NCBI GenBank assembly: GCA_019188255.1
Contig: JAETXT010000004.1
Coordinates: forward strand, 1,178,001 to 1,242,000
Length of the DNA stretch: 64,000 bases
DNA from: Verticillium longisporum
Lineage: Eukaryota; Ascomycota; Sordariomycetes; Glomerellales; Plectosphaerellaceae
Direction: 5' to 3'
The notes beneath the pieces are model-generated. The model did no database searches and was not told the DNA's origin. It saw nothing but the letters and a program-made list of their open reading frames with translations. The translations under genes were made by a program, and so were the position numbers. Below are positions 46,901 through 57,649 of the stretch, piece by piece (within the stretch, counting starts at the first letter, position 1; every line of letters begins with the position of its first letter).

Positions 46901-48756
46901 TCCGGAAGAGGTTGTCCTCATCGGCGACGTCTCGCGGGTCGAGTGGCACGCGCGAAGTGTTGACACTAGCGAAAGGGTTAAATGTTCGCTGTGCCAAGGG
47001 GCTGGTTTGATCCAGACGCATGGCTTCTGCAACATGCTCAACAGGTGAGTCTGTGAAATTGTGACCAGGAACTTCTCGAGACATGTTCGTAGTGGCCAAT
47101 AGGTCTCCGGGACTAGGCGTCTGGGTAGCCAGCCTCTCTCCTGGAGGGGCGATAGTCGTGGCGACGTAGGAAGTTTGCTTGGACATTGAATGCAACACGG
47201 CATCTTTGCGCAGCATGACGCTTGACTTTCGACGTCGATGGGCATTCGCATTGTGTAGCGCGATGCCTTTGGTTTCCGAATCTTCGCCAGCGCGTTGACG
47301 CTCGCGGCCAAATTTTTCCTTGAGGCGTAGCAATGCATCGCCCCGAAGCATGTTAGGAAGTTGCCACGTTGTATATCTATTCATGCTTTTCTCTGTCAAC
47401 AATACCTCTGACGTCAACCCAAGGTATCTGTATGCCGTGGCAAGTGTCACCCGCTGGAAGCGGGATAGAATGACATGAACTATGTGCGAAGTGGCTTTTG
47501 GATAAACCTTGGTAAGTCGTCGAAAAGCGCTGGCAGGAATTATGGCGATCGTCGTGTCGACTGGGCCCTGGCGATGATATCTGGATGGGCCGATGTCGAA
47601 GCTGCTCTACCTGGAAGTGTAGGACGGACTGCTATCCGCTTGGGCTCTGACCCGTCGAGCGAAATCGGAGGAATTGCAGCCTGGTTCGAGCTAGGGATTG
47701 CATATGACGGGCGCGACAAGTCTTCATGTACACGGTCGTTGTTGTTTTCAGCAACGTCAACGAATCGCGGCGTGCCAGGCATTGACGCGGCGGCATCTTG
47801 GGAGACATGCCGCGAGACGGAAGTTCGGGCGAACCCAGAAAATCGGTAATTGGCGCTGGAAGCAGTGCTTCTTACGGGCGTTTCAGCCTCTGTTGACGTG
47901 AGTTTAATGTCCTCGGTAAAGAGGGACATGATGGAGAATAAAGACGACATGGGTGCCCCGTTCTTGACCTCCGTAAGCAGCTGGTATTGCTCACCATGGG
48001 GCAAAGCATCGTCTTCTCCATCCAACGGGTCGCCTTCGGAATTAGCGCTCGCTTCTGGGGAGCCAAAGGACCTCCCAGACTTGACAAAGATTTCCACCAT
48101 CCCATCGACCACAATGCAGAAACCTTTCTCCTCTTCGAGGTTAAAGGTTTCACCAGCGATGAGTTTTCGGGTCTGCATACTTCGAGTCAACTCGTGGAAA
48201 ACAGGACGCTCGAGATAACCGAATATCTTGATAGCGCTCAGGAATTCGTCTAGGTAGCTCGAAAGTCCTGACTTGACGCCCTCGTCATGAGTGCCAGGGA
48301 ACAGATCAATTTCCGGTTCCTTGCGTTGAGGCTCTGGGGGTAAACGCGAGTACATGTTGAGTATGCGATAGCGAACTACCCAGCTAACGGCGGAGACAAG
48401 GGCGACGGTGATGACCATGCTGTACCATTGTAAGCGGTTGCTCGTAGGCGACGTCTCGAACGAAGCGCGAGAACTTACAGAGTGGTTGCATTCATTGTGA
48501 CTGTCCAACTCGTGGAGAAGAGTTGGAACAGAAGAGTAGGGACTGTGATGGTGGCCAGGCGGATGGTCCAATACAAGACTGAGGAGACAAGCTGTAGTAT
48601 GGCTATGATGAGCCAAGCAAAGAAACCGAGCCAGCTCGACGACCCATGGGTGGCCACGACTTCTTGAGCACGGGTCAAGGCCGAAGGCAGAGGGGCTGTT
48701 GAGGCCTTGATGATACTAGCCAAGCCCGACGGCCCGGCAGTCGTTGGACCAGGCAT
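43970..48756 (-). CDS. nte1: lysophospholipase NTE1 (neuropathy target esterase), two frameshifts
   Basis: NTE1 deacylates phosphatidylcholine to glycerophosphocholine at the endoplasmic reticulum. Exons are 48479-48756, 45524-48419 and 43970-45332; introns are 59 bp and an unusually long 191 bp. The product is 1512 residues. The N-terminus has two membrane stretches ([19 protein letters not shown] and [15 protein letters not shown]). Cyclic-nucleotide-binding-like domains follow ([46 protein letters not shown]). The patatin domain holds [11 protein letters not shown], the nucleophile elbow [11 protein letters not shown] and the Asp of [10 protein letters not shown]. One C is missing at two runs: C3 (G3 47563-47565 on the plus strand) and C5 (G5 45054-45058); restoring them gives [15 protein letters not shown] and [17 protein letters not shown] further in-frame Met exists at 48858, but its Cys-rich extension is unlike relatives. 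Confidence 0.95.
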
Positions 48757-49231
48757 TTCAATTGTCGTGGTCACTAACGAGCAGTAATTTTTGTCGGTAT
48801 AGCAGCGGCATGGTGCGCATAGAAGATCCACGTCACATTGTGGGCATACAGCTAGCACATTTGAAGCTGGCTGGCGCTGTGGGAAGGAACTGGATGTAGA
48901 ATGGGCAAAGAATTCTGAGTTGAAAACAGGAGAAGATTTAGCTACGAGGGGCTTTTATTAGGAGGAGCTTGGGCCAGGCGGTCAGGCACTCTTACCCAAA
49001 ATGTGATGGCGCGTGCACTGTCGTAAGCACATGTCTGTCATGATTCTTTCTGCCACCCCCACCAAGATCACTGCTCTGATAAGTCTTGTGATAGTGGTGC
49101 CGCCTAATTTCATCACTGACCAGAGACGCTACCTGCTCCATCGTTCCACGATTCCCCAAATACGCCACCGAAACAACGCGTAAACGATATATATCATTTT
49201 CATCGCATACAGAAGCAAAAGAGTACCAACA
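48757..49231. promoter_or_regulatory. divergent promoter region, NTE1 / GPN2
   Basis: 475 bases between divergent starts. Both promoters must lie here, or NTE1 starts slightly upstream at 48858. No specific site is assigned. Confidence 0.5.
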
Positions 49232-50452
49232 ATGCCGTTTGCGCAACTAGTACTGGGCAGTCCTGGAGCAGGGAAGAGCACATACTGCGATGGAAGTACG
49301 CTTTAGTCCCCGAGTGTGTCTCTCGTCCTCGCGCAGCTTGCTCACAGTGGTACAGTGCACCAGTTTCTGAGCGCCATTGGACGTGCCTGTTCCGTGGTCA
49401 ACCTGGACCCTGCCAATGAGAACGCCAACTATCCCAAAGCCATCGACATTCGCAGTATAGCGAAGCTTGAGGACATTATGGCGAGAGACAGGCTCGGGCC
49501 TAATGGCGGAATATTGTACGCACTAGAAGAACTTGAACATAACATTGACTGGCTCGAAGAAGGTCTAAAAGAACTTGGAGATGACTATGTCATTTTTGAT
49601 TGTCCAGGACAAGTTGAATTATACACGCACCACAGTTCTCTTCGCAATATCTTCTTGAGACTACAAAAGCTTGGTTATCGGGTAAGCCATGAACTTTCCT
49701 GATCATACGCCGTATCGACTACAGCGCTAATAGATGGGCACTTTGTACAGCTTGTCGTCGTCCACCTCTCCGACTCCTTCTGCTTGACTCAACCATCGCT
49801 CTATATCTCGAATCTCCTTCTGTCATTGCGAGCCATGCTCCAGATGGACTTGCCTCACATCAACGTTCTGAGCAAAATCGACAAAGTCGCTTCCTATGAC
49901 CCTTTGCCTTTTAACCTTGACTTTTACACCGACGTACAAGATGTATCCTATCTTATGCCCTATCTTGAGGAAGAGTCGCCCGTCATGCGAAATGATAAGT
50001 TTGGGCGGCTCAATGAGGCTGTGGCTAATATGATAGAAAGTTACGGGTTGGTCCGTTTTGAGGTCCTGGCGGTTGAGAATAAGAAGAGCATGATGCATCT
50101 CCTGAGGGTGATCGATCGAGCTGGGGGGTATGTCTTTGGTACAGCTGAAGGGGCCAACGACACTGTCTGGCAAGTAGCTATGAGGAACGAGTCGTCTATG
50201 CTAGGTGCTCTCGACATTCAAGAACGATGGGTCGATCAAAAAGTCGAGTACGACAGGCTCGAGCAAGAGGAAGAGGTGTTGAGAGAGGGGGCAGACCAGC
50301 GTCAGGGGGCAGACCAGCGTCCGGGCGAAGATTCATCGTCTCTTCACAACTCTCAGGGCTTCCGAGGGTCGAGCGTACATGATCCCGATTTTGGGGATAT
50401 GAATGTACCAGCCAACAGCGGGGTGAAGGTAGTGCGCAAAACTTCAACATGA
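49232..50452 (+). CDS. gpn2: GPN-loop GTPase 2
   Basis: GPN2 is a GTPase needed for assembly and nuclear import of RNA polymerases II and III. Exons are 49232-49295, 49356-49681 and 49751-50452, giving 363 residues; the introns are 60 and 69 bp. The P-loop is GSPGAGKST (residues 9-17), the defining GPN motif is GPNGG (residues 69-73), and the switch region reads DYVIFDCPGQVELYTH. The guanine-recognition motif is in NVLSKIDK. Near the C-terminus is an in-frame duplication, GADQRQGADQRPG, from a 17-base tandem repeat at about 50289-50325. Only 20 bases separate its stop from the stop of POP5 on the other strand. No frameshift is present. Confidence 0.94.
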
Positions 50453-50472
50453 ATGATACCCCTAAGCTGTCT

Positions 50473-51148
50473 TCAGCTTGAATTAAGACGCTCTGCGAGT
50501 TCCAATTCATCGCTGTCGTCATTGCAGGATGTGCTTGGAAGCATGATAGGGATTTCCCCTTTGCGATCACGTAAGGAGCGAGCTGTGGTTGGCCGCTCAA
50601 GTGTGGTCGGCTGCTCAAGCATGGTGGGAAGTCGTGTATCGGACGCTTCTTCTGCTCGGACGGCTAGCACTAGCTGTCTGGCTTGATGTACAGCTGCTTC
50701 CTCAACCTTGCGTATTGTTCCACTGACACGCACGACACTGAATACACATGACTTCTCATTGCCAGAGCTCAGAGGAAGTGAATTGATGGTTGTGAGTGCC
50801 GCCCAGACCAAGCGATAATGGGCTCTCTTGACCTTCAAGATGAAGGTGGAAGTTGCCTTGGAGAAATATTTGACTACCAGACAATCAGACCCGAATGATT
50901 GAATTGGACGCAAATATCGAAAGAAGCTCACCAACGAGGTTGTTACCCTCAAATGCGCCGGAGCCATAGTCTCCGAATAACGCTGATACTTGTTGCCGTA
51001 TGCCTTTGACGAGATCCCGTGGCAAGAGGTCGCCTGGTGTCGGCCGATGACGTCTGACAAAGGCCGGAACATTGCTGTCTGTTCTTCTAGTGGTGTCCAG
51101 CGGGTAAAGAATGTTGACGAGGAGATATCTTTCCTTGATCCGAACCAT
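50473..51148 (-). CDS. pop5: ribonuclease P/MRP subunit POP5
   Basis: POP5 is a protein subunit of RNase P (tRNA 5' processing) and RNase MRP (rRNA processing). Exons are 50932-51148 and 50473-50873 with a 58-bp intron (GTGAGC..GGTAG), giving 205 residues. The N-terminal MVRIKERYLLVNILYP is the family signature; VSALFGDYGSGAFEGN and VVKYFSKATSTFILKVKRAHYRLVWAALT follow. The last 50 residues are variable and acidic. The start chosen is the Met before VRIKERY; an in-frame extension to 51208 is open but has no family support. It converges on GPN2 with a 20-base gap, so their 3' untranslated regions must overlap. Confidence 0.93.
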
Positions 51149-51922
51149 GGCGAGCGACCGAAGGAGATGCGAGCTACGACTAATTCCAGAGAGGATTCTG
51201 ATGATCATGGCCGTTCCGAGAATTCAAGAGAGAGGCGACAAGCCTGGGTTCAGGCGATGGTAGGTTGGCCTTCAGAGGAATATCTGGGTCGACGTGGTTG
51301 CCTTTTGCTCGGATCAGAAAAGTCTAGCACGAAGGTACATCCCTGTCACGCCACGGCCACGGCGTGGGTCCCACTATCCAGGGTGCTTTCGCCGATAAGG
51401 GATTCATCGTGTTTTAGTACCTAAGAGATAGGCCATCGACGTGTTGTGACGCGAGTGATGGCGCACCCCTCGCACCCTGGCCCCTTCACTAGGCTGTCTC
51501 CGGTACATGGTATTGAAGTCTTCATCTGTAAAGGTTTCGGTGCTACGATACGAGCTTTCCCGTTTGGGTTCCAACCCAATTCTGTGCGTCAAGATTGTCT
51601 ATCGCGCAATCTGTCAAAGTCGGTCTCTTTGGCTCGACTGCCATTGCCATTCGCTTCTTTACCTGGGACGGTTACTACAACGATTTGGAACGAAGATCTC
51701 CATCCAGAAGGGATGATTGCCGCTCGCTTCTGCGCCGTACAATCGCGCATCGCATAACTCCGTCACTCCCTCGTATCGCATCGCCTCCTCTCGCTCGTTC
51801 CAGGTCTGCGCGGCCTCGTTTTTATCGGCCTTGATTCCACGCAGTTCGCCCCCGGCGCCAGTTCGCCTACGCCAACAACAGTCTGGTTGTTATCGCAGAC
51901 AGAATCATCCGGGGTCCTCGCA
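51149..51922. promoter_or_regulatory. divergent promoter region, POP5 / YND1
   Basis: 774 bases between divergent starts. Short frames overlap on both strands; none is supported. Pyrimidine-rich sequence near 51710-51800 may mark the YND1 transcription start. Confidence 0.5.
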
Positions 51923-54030
51923 ATGGGCAAGAAATGTAAGAGCTCATTTTGCAGCAACTAGAACAAACTGCTGACCATTCCCTCGTGGCTACAGCGAACT
52001 ACGGTATCATATTCGATGCCGGGTCCTCCGGTACTCGCTTATACGTCTACAAGTGGAAAGAACACGCGGAAGCTGTCCAGGATGCCACGAAAGAAGAACT
52101 CCGCCGCCTGCCCAAGATCAAATTGGAAACAAGTGAGAAGATTCATCCAGGCGTCTCCTCTTTCGCGGACAAGCCCGAGGATATCGGACCCGAACATCTA
52201 AAGGCACTAGTCGAGCTCGCATTAGCTGAAGTTCCTGCTTCCAAAGTCGCCGAAACTCCGATCTATCTCATGGCCACCGCCGGCATGAGGCTGCTACCGA
52301 AGACCAAACAGCAAGAACTGCTGCAGAGCATGTGCACCTACCTTCGAGATAACACAGACTTCTCCCTACCTGATTGCAATACCAATATTCAGGTGATATC
52401 TGGAGAAACTGAGGGTTTATACGGTTGGCTAGCCACCAATTACTTACTTGGCGGCTTTGATGAGCCCCAGAATCATCAACATGGTCAGGGACACCACACG
52501 TATGGATTCCTAGATATGGGCGGAGCCAGCGCGCAAATTGCATTTGCACCAAATTCCACCGAAGCGAAAAAGCACTCCAACGATCTCAAACTTGTTCGCC
52601 TACGAACCATGGATGGTACTGTGTCAGAACACAAAGTCTTCACAGCGACCTGGCTTGGATATGGAGCCAACCAGGCCCGCGAAAGATACGTCGATCGGCT
52701 TCAGGAATCGTACGACAAATCGAGCAATCTTGAGGTCCCAGATCCGTGCATGCCGAAAGGCTTACGAACTACACCTGACGGCGACCCTCTGACCGACAAG
52801 CAAGCGAAGAAGGAGCTCACTTTAGTGGGCACAGGTCTCTTTCAGGAGTGTCTCGCCAATACAGAACCCCTTCTTGGCAAGGATGCGCCTTGTCTGGACG
52901 ACCCATGTCTTCTGAACGGTCAACACGTCCCATCTATCGATTTCAGTATTAATCACTTCGTCGGTGTTTCTGAATACTGGCACACTACCCACGGTGTCTT
53001 CGGAGGGAAACATAAGGCGTACGACCTCGCAACTTACCAGCAAAACGTAGTGGAATTCTGCAGTCGTGATTGGGTTGATATCGCATCCGATTTGGAGGCG
53101 CGAAAGAAAACTTTAGAAGAGAAGGCAAGGAACGCTCAAGAGGCATGTTTCAAGGCGTCATGGCTCATCAATGTCTTGTATGAAGGCATTGGTATTCCGC
53201 GCCCCGGACTTGAGCACGAGCCGTTGCCCGGCCTCAATGTTTCAGATGGGGTCATCGATGATGCCAAGGATCGAGGGTTTTTAGACCCCTTCCGTCCTGT
53301 CAATAAGATTGATGGGATTGAGGTCAGCTGGACGCTTGGCAAGATGATCCTGTACGCTGCTGGACAAGTTCCGCCTCCGGACGATACGGAGGACTTACCC
53401 GTCGGGTTCGGTAGTAACGTACCAGAAGCCAAGGATTTTGAACCGGCTGGGTCACAATACGCCCCCATTCGGGAGGGCAACGGTCGGCAAAACAACAATG
53501 GAGGCCCCATAGGCAAGGCTACGTCAACAACAGGCTCAACTTTACTTTTGGTGGTTGTCTTGGTGGCTTTGTTCACGTTTCTGTTGCGGAAGAGAGATCG
53601 TCGGTCACGCTGGTGCGGGTGGGTTGGAGCAGCTTTCCGCCGCAACTCCCGACCAGGCAGTCCCCGCAAACCTGCACGTGGATTGTCCTTCGCGAACAAA
53701 ATCTTTGGCAGGGGTCCAGCTCAGTACGAACGGGTTCTGGAAGAGGGAGACGCGGACCAGTTTGAGCTTGCTGATGTTGAATCCGATGATTACAGTGCAT
53801 CTGACAGCAGCGAGGCATCTCGTTCTGGCTGCGTGGCTGGCCTACCAAAACCGAAACTCAATCTGGAGCGCTATGGAGACGGCCAAGGGGCTTTGTCAGT
53901 GGATCGTGGCGGGGTTGCGGTGCGCACAGAGAGTAGAGAAAGATTGGTTCCCAGTGCGGTCAACGCTGGGCGACGCAGTCGAACGGGCAGCCCTACCAGG
54001 TTGAAGAGTCCGCTCACAAACCCTCGGTGA
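51923..54030 (+). CDS. ynd1: Golgi apyrase YND1 (GDA1/CD39 family)
   Basis: Hydrolyses nucleoside di- and triphosphates in the Golgi lumen, which supports sugar-nucleotide exchange for glycosylation. Exon 1 is very short (51923-51935, MGKK plus one base), followed by a 59-bp intron (GTAAGA, branch GCTGAC, TACAG) and exon 2 (51995-54030), giving 682 residues. Apyrase conserved regions are visible: ACR1 DAGSSGTRLYVY (from residue 12), ACR2 ATAGMRLL, ACR3 GETEGLYGWLATNYL and ACR4 FLDMGGASAQIAF. A membrane span lies near the C-terminus (STLLLVVVLVALFTFLLRK), followed by a basic and then acidic cytosolic tail. That topology fits YND1 rather than the N-terminally anchored GDA1. No frameshift. Confidence 0.94.
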
Positions 54031-54327
54031 GAAGCTGATGGACTTGGAACGACTGTTTAGGCTAGCGATTTCATATAATAGGCTGATTTCTTTTTCCGGG
54101 CCAGGGCTTAGGCGGCGTTTGAAACTGAGCTTGCAGTAAGGGTAGTCCATGAACTACATACAATATTGTCACACCTGGCTCTTCCTGACTGAAATCCATA
54201 CGCCCTGCGAGTAAAGATATCCGATTTATGAGTCCAGCAGACTTGAGCCCAGCAGACTTGAGCCCAGCCAGACTTCATCTCCCCATCCTATGATATTCCC
54301 GACAAAGATGTCGTATTACAAAGTGCG
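54031..54327. other. convergent intergenic region with a small tandem repeat
   Basis: 297 bases between the YND1 and Hikeshi stops. It contains about two and a half copies of a CCAGCAGACTTGAG unit at 54233-54275. Confidence 0.6.
54233..54275. repeat. CCAGCAGACTTGAG tandem repeat
   Basis: Two full 15-base units and a diverged third (CCAGCCAGACTT). It lies in 3' flanking sequence. Confidence 0.75.
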
Positions 54328-54957
54328 TCATTCTTGCTGCTGCCGCTCGAGAAAACTGGGATCAGACCTAACCCGACTTTCAAACTTCTTCCACCAGCCC
54401 TCAAAAGCCTTTAAAGGCACCACCTCAACACCTCCCGGGCCAGCCGTCCCACTGAACCCCGACAGGAAGTTAAAGGCGTTTTGTATAATCCTCTGGGCTA
54501 AGACTGCAGTACTCGGCTGGCCTCCACGACCAGTCGGGGTTGTATTTGGCTTCTTCTCCTGAATACGAATCGCTACAGATGTGGCGTCTTCTATGGAGAC
54601 TCCAATCATGACGCTGGTCCCCGACTGTTCGCCGTTGAGGTTCCCTTGAACATCGGAAGGTGCCGCATTGATCTTGAATACTGCACTTTCTTTTCCGGGT
54701 CCTATACCACCCAGAAACTGGAAATCCGGTGTCTGACCAGCTGTGGCAGCGGCAGCCACGGCAGACGCTGTGGCAAAGTATATTGCCGCGGCAGTGTTTT
54801 GAGGGAGAATTATGCCGGGAAGAATGAAGACGACAACATGAGTGAAGGATCTGGCGGCAGATATGGTGTATAGAAATGACGTTTGCGATGGTGTTGATGT
54901 TGGCTCTGTGATCAGTGGTTGACCAGTTGGAATCACGCCAAAAAGTGGCGAGGACAT
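54328..54957 (-). CDS. Hikeshi/OPI10-like protein
   Basis: Hikeshi carries Hsp70 into the nucleus on heat stress; the yeast relative is OPI10. A single exon of 209 residues. The N-terminal domain shows MSSPLFGVIPTGQPLITEP, QTSFLYTISAARSFTHVVVF, LPGIILPQNTAAAIYF and FQFLGGIGPGKESAVFKIN, all typical of the family. SVEDATS-type sequence (GVSIEDATSVA) and a helical C-terminus (FEGWWKKFESRVRSDPSFLE) follow. Length matches the family (about 200 residues). It is divergent to the Nudix gene and converges on YND1. No frameshift. Confidence 0.92.
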   Translation of the reverse strand: MSSPLFGVIPTGQPLITEPTSTPSQTSFLYTISAARSFTHVVVFILPGIILPQNTAAAIYFATASAVAAAATAGQTPDFQFLGGIGPGKESAVFKINAAPSDVQGNLNGEQSGTSVMIGVSIEDATSVAIRIQEKKPNTTPTGRGGQPSTAVLAQRIIQNAFNFLSGFSGTAGPGGVEVVPLKAFEGWWKKFESRVRSDPSFLERQQQE

Positions 54958-55492
54958 GATGGTGGTACCCCTCAGTGTAACTGGTTTTAAAGGATCAGAC
55001 CGCGATCAAATGCTGGAGTTACAACATCTCCCGGGATGAGACTCATCCAAGATATTCGTGGAACGGTTATAGGGGATATACCTCTGAATTTTCGAGATAG
55101 CCACTTTCGATTCAACTGCGTTTTCCTGGAGGCAACTCTTCAAACTAGAATGATTTTCACGGGTACGAGACAGGTCAAAAGCGGCGTTGGCGGGACATGT
55201 ACTGCCTAAGGTAGGCCAGTATGTAAGGCATATAGAGGTATGAGTTATCGCATTAGCCCCACCACGTCTGATGGAGTGGCCGTCTTCGGGCGCAACAGGT
55301 ACCGTCTTGGGACGTTGCTACAAGTTGCCGAGCAATCAGTTAGCCCTGTGTGAGCCAATTCTGGAGAACCTGTAAAAGCTGAGTCTCTGGCCTCGCTCAC
55401 GCACCTCAATGTCCTCCCCAGCGGCACGGATTATATCACGAAGTGCATCCCGTCAATTCCGCCGCTGTTTTTTCGTCCCTCCATACACTACC
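54958..55492. promoter_or_regulatory. divergent promoter region, Hikeshi / Nudix hydrolase
   Basis: 535 bases between divergent starts. Heat-shock elements might be expected upstream of a Hikeshi gene, but I do not see clear nGAAnnTTCn arrays. Nothing else is assigned. Confidence 0.45.
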
Positions 55493-56543
55493 ATGTCTAA
55501 TTTGAGCAATATCGATCTTACAAACAACATTGACTCGTAAGTAGGAATTGTGTGGTTGTATTATTAGGTGTCATGCCTAAACGTAGTGCAGATTTCCGTA
55601 TGGGTCGATTGATGAAATCCAAGGACGACTGCAACAACCTCTGTACACCCTGAGATGGAAGGACGTTCGTCAAGATATCCCCCTAGGTTACGTGCCACCA
55701 GATGTCTTGGCGCGGCTAGAGGAGACACCCTCAGACGTCAGAGGAGACATTGATGTCGACCATGCCCGTCGCACTGTATACGCCTTCCAGGGGACTACCG
55801 AACCCGAGCGCAGCGCTGTTGTCGCAGCGCTGATGAATCACTGGCGAAGCCAAGATGCCTTCCCAGTGCTTCGCGGATGGCGGGACGAGCTATGGCCCAT
55901 TTACGCAAACGATGGAGAGCTACTCTACAACATGGAGCGGTCCGCCACCGGCCTTTTTGGTGTTACGCGGTACGGCGTTCATCTGAATGCCTTCGTACGG
56001 TGTGCAGAGGCAAGCCATGGTATCAAGATGTGGATAGCCAGACGATCGCCCACGAAGTCTACTTTTCCCGGCATGTTGGACAACACCGCAGCTGGCGGTC
56101 TCATGACGGGAGAGGATCCGTTTGAATGCATCATCAGGGAGGCGAACGAAGAGGCGGACCTTGCCGAGGACGTCGTACGAGGACAAACATTGGCAGCTGG
56201 TGGGGTCACTTACACCTACATCACGCACGAGGAAGCTGGTCAAGCTGGCCTAATCTACCCCGAAGTCCAATGGATATACGACCTTGAGTTACAATCAAAC
56301 GTCGTTCCGCGACCCAAGGACGGTGAGGTTGCTGGGTTCGAGCTCTGCGGTATTGAGGAGGTACAGCATCAGTTGGCACACGGGAAGTTCAAGCCGAACT
56401 GTGCCTTGGTAGTCATTGACTTCCTGATCCGGCATGGCATCCTTACGCGGGATAATGAGCCCGACTTCAACGAGATAAAGCTCAGGCTGCACCGCGAGCT
56501 CCCCTTTCCCGGCCCCCACAAGTTCGAGTCGTTCCCAAATTAG
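55493..56543 (+). CDS. Nudix hydrolase, thiamine pyrophosphokinase-related (DUF4743) type
   Basis: A Nudix protein with the N-terminal DUF4743 extension, related to yeast YJR142W, which acts on damaged thiamine diphosphate derivatives. Exons are 55493-55536 and 55592-56543 with a 55-bp intron (GTAAGT..TGCAG), giving 331 residues. The DUF4743 part includes FPVLRGWRDELWPIY and MERSATGLFGVTRYGVHLNAF. The Nudix box GGLMTGEDPFECIIREANEE (about 56093-56152) has the expected G-x5-E-x7-REA-x-EE spacing. WIARRSPTKSTFPGMLDN and IYPEVQWIYDLEL are further family blocks. The substrate is inferred from the family. It converges on RPB8. Confidence 0.9.
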
Positions 56544-56745
56544 ACTGCAGGCCAATTCTAATAAGTCCTTTCGTAAAAGGGCGATCGTAGCCTTCGCTTT
56601 GCGTAACAAGCTGTCTGGCCTCAGATACTATGGTGTCCGACAATATCGGAGCTCCTCGTCCATTTTGTGATGGCATCGGCGGCGTACGCACAGCAGGCAT
56701 GTCGAGTGTTATTTAACGTTGTTCATCATGGTCTTGTTCAGCTGC

Positions 56746-57288
56746 TTATTTCTTGATCAGGAGATATGTGTAGTCGACGCGCAGTGGCGTAAGCTTCTTG
56801 TATGGACCCTCCAGAGACATGAGCATGCCTCCAAACGAGACGTACGCCTTGCTATATAAGAGGTTAGGTTAGTCGACGAAACGAGCAGCGCCACACTGTT
56901 GCCCTTCTCTGGCCACTTCCGGAGCAGCAACTTACATGATCTGGCCATCATCGGCGTCTTCAAACTTGTAAATCTTCCCATGGCACACGTAATCGAACAT
57001 GTCCGCCAGCGTCGCTTCTGCGCCACCACCAGATCCCTTGGCCACATCCCGCCAGCCCTTCTCCTCGTCCTTGCTTCCATCGTGCGCCAAGGAGGTTGCC
57101 AGTACGACGTGCAAGTTGTCAGATACCGCACAGGGGAACAGCTCAATGTTGATATCGAGGGTCATGACGGTCTGGTTGTCTGCAGAGGTCGCTGAAATGC
57201 GAGCAACACGGTCATACTTGGACTGATCGAAATTCGTAATAGTGAAGCTCTCCTCGAAGAGTGTCACATCGCCGCCGGTAGTCGTCAT
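56746..57288 (-). CDS. rpb8: RNA polymerases I, II and III shared subunit RPABC3 (RPB8)
   Basis: A subunit common to all three nuclear RNA polymerases. Exons are 56936-57288 and 56746-56851 with an 84-bp intron (GTAAGT, two overlapping CTAACCTAACC branch-like words, ATATAG), giving 152 residues, the normal length. The N-terminus reads LFEESFTITNFDQSKYDRVARI, then MTLDINIELFPC. The last exon begins KAYVSFGGMLMSLEGPYKKL and ends VDYTYLLIKK, as in other RPB8 proteins. It is divergent to ELP4 and converges on the Nudix gene. No frameshift. Confidence 0.95.
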
Positions 57289-57649
57289 TATGGCGTTTTC
57301 TTCAATTGCTCTTTGCGGCGATATTTATTGGGTGCAATCGTGTTCCTCGACAGACTCTCCGTTGTTTGGTGCATGCGGGGGATGATTCGATATATGACCA
57401 AGACCTTACCTGCCTTTGAAGTTGTCAGATTGGCGATTGTCGACTTTGGTTTTTACAGTGGGGCGAGAACGCGCCTGGCCTGGTCTGCATTGGGTACAGC
57501 GTGACAGCACCTGTGTTTCTTGAACACCCATTTATACAGGTATCGCTTTTAACGCCCCGATTGAAGCATGAGTACCCACTTGTGTTCACAATATCAACGA
57601 GCATCATCTTGCCAAAAGTCTACTCTGGCACCGACTGTCTCACAGAAAT
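57289..57649. promoter_or_regulatory. divergent promoter region, RPB8 / ELP4
   Basis: 361 bases between divergent starts, containing both promoters by position. No specific site assigned. Confidence 0.5.

Noticed and set aside
3473..47568. Programmed ribosomal frameshifting as the cause of the split frames
   Set aside because: The sites share no slippery sequence, occur in unrelated housekeeping genes, and all need a base added in a homopolymer, which is the pattern of sequencing error.
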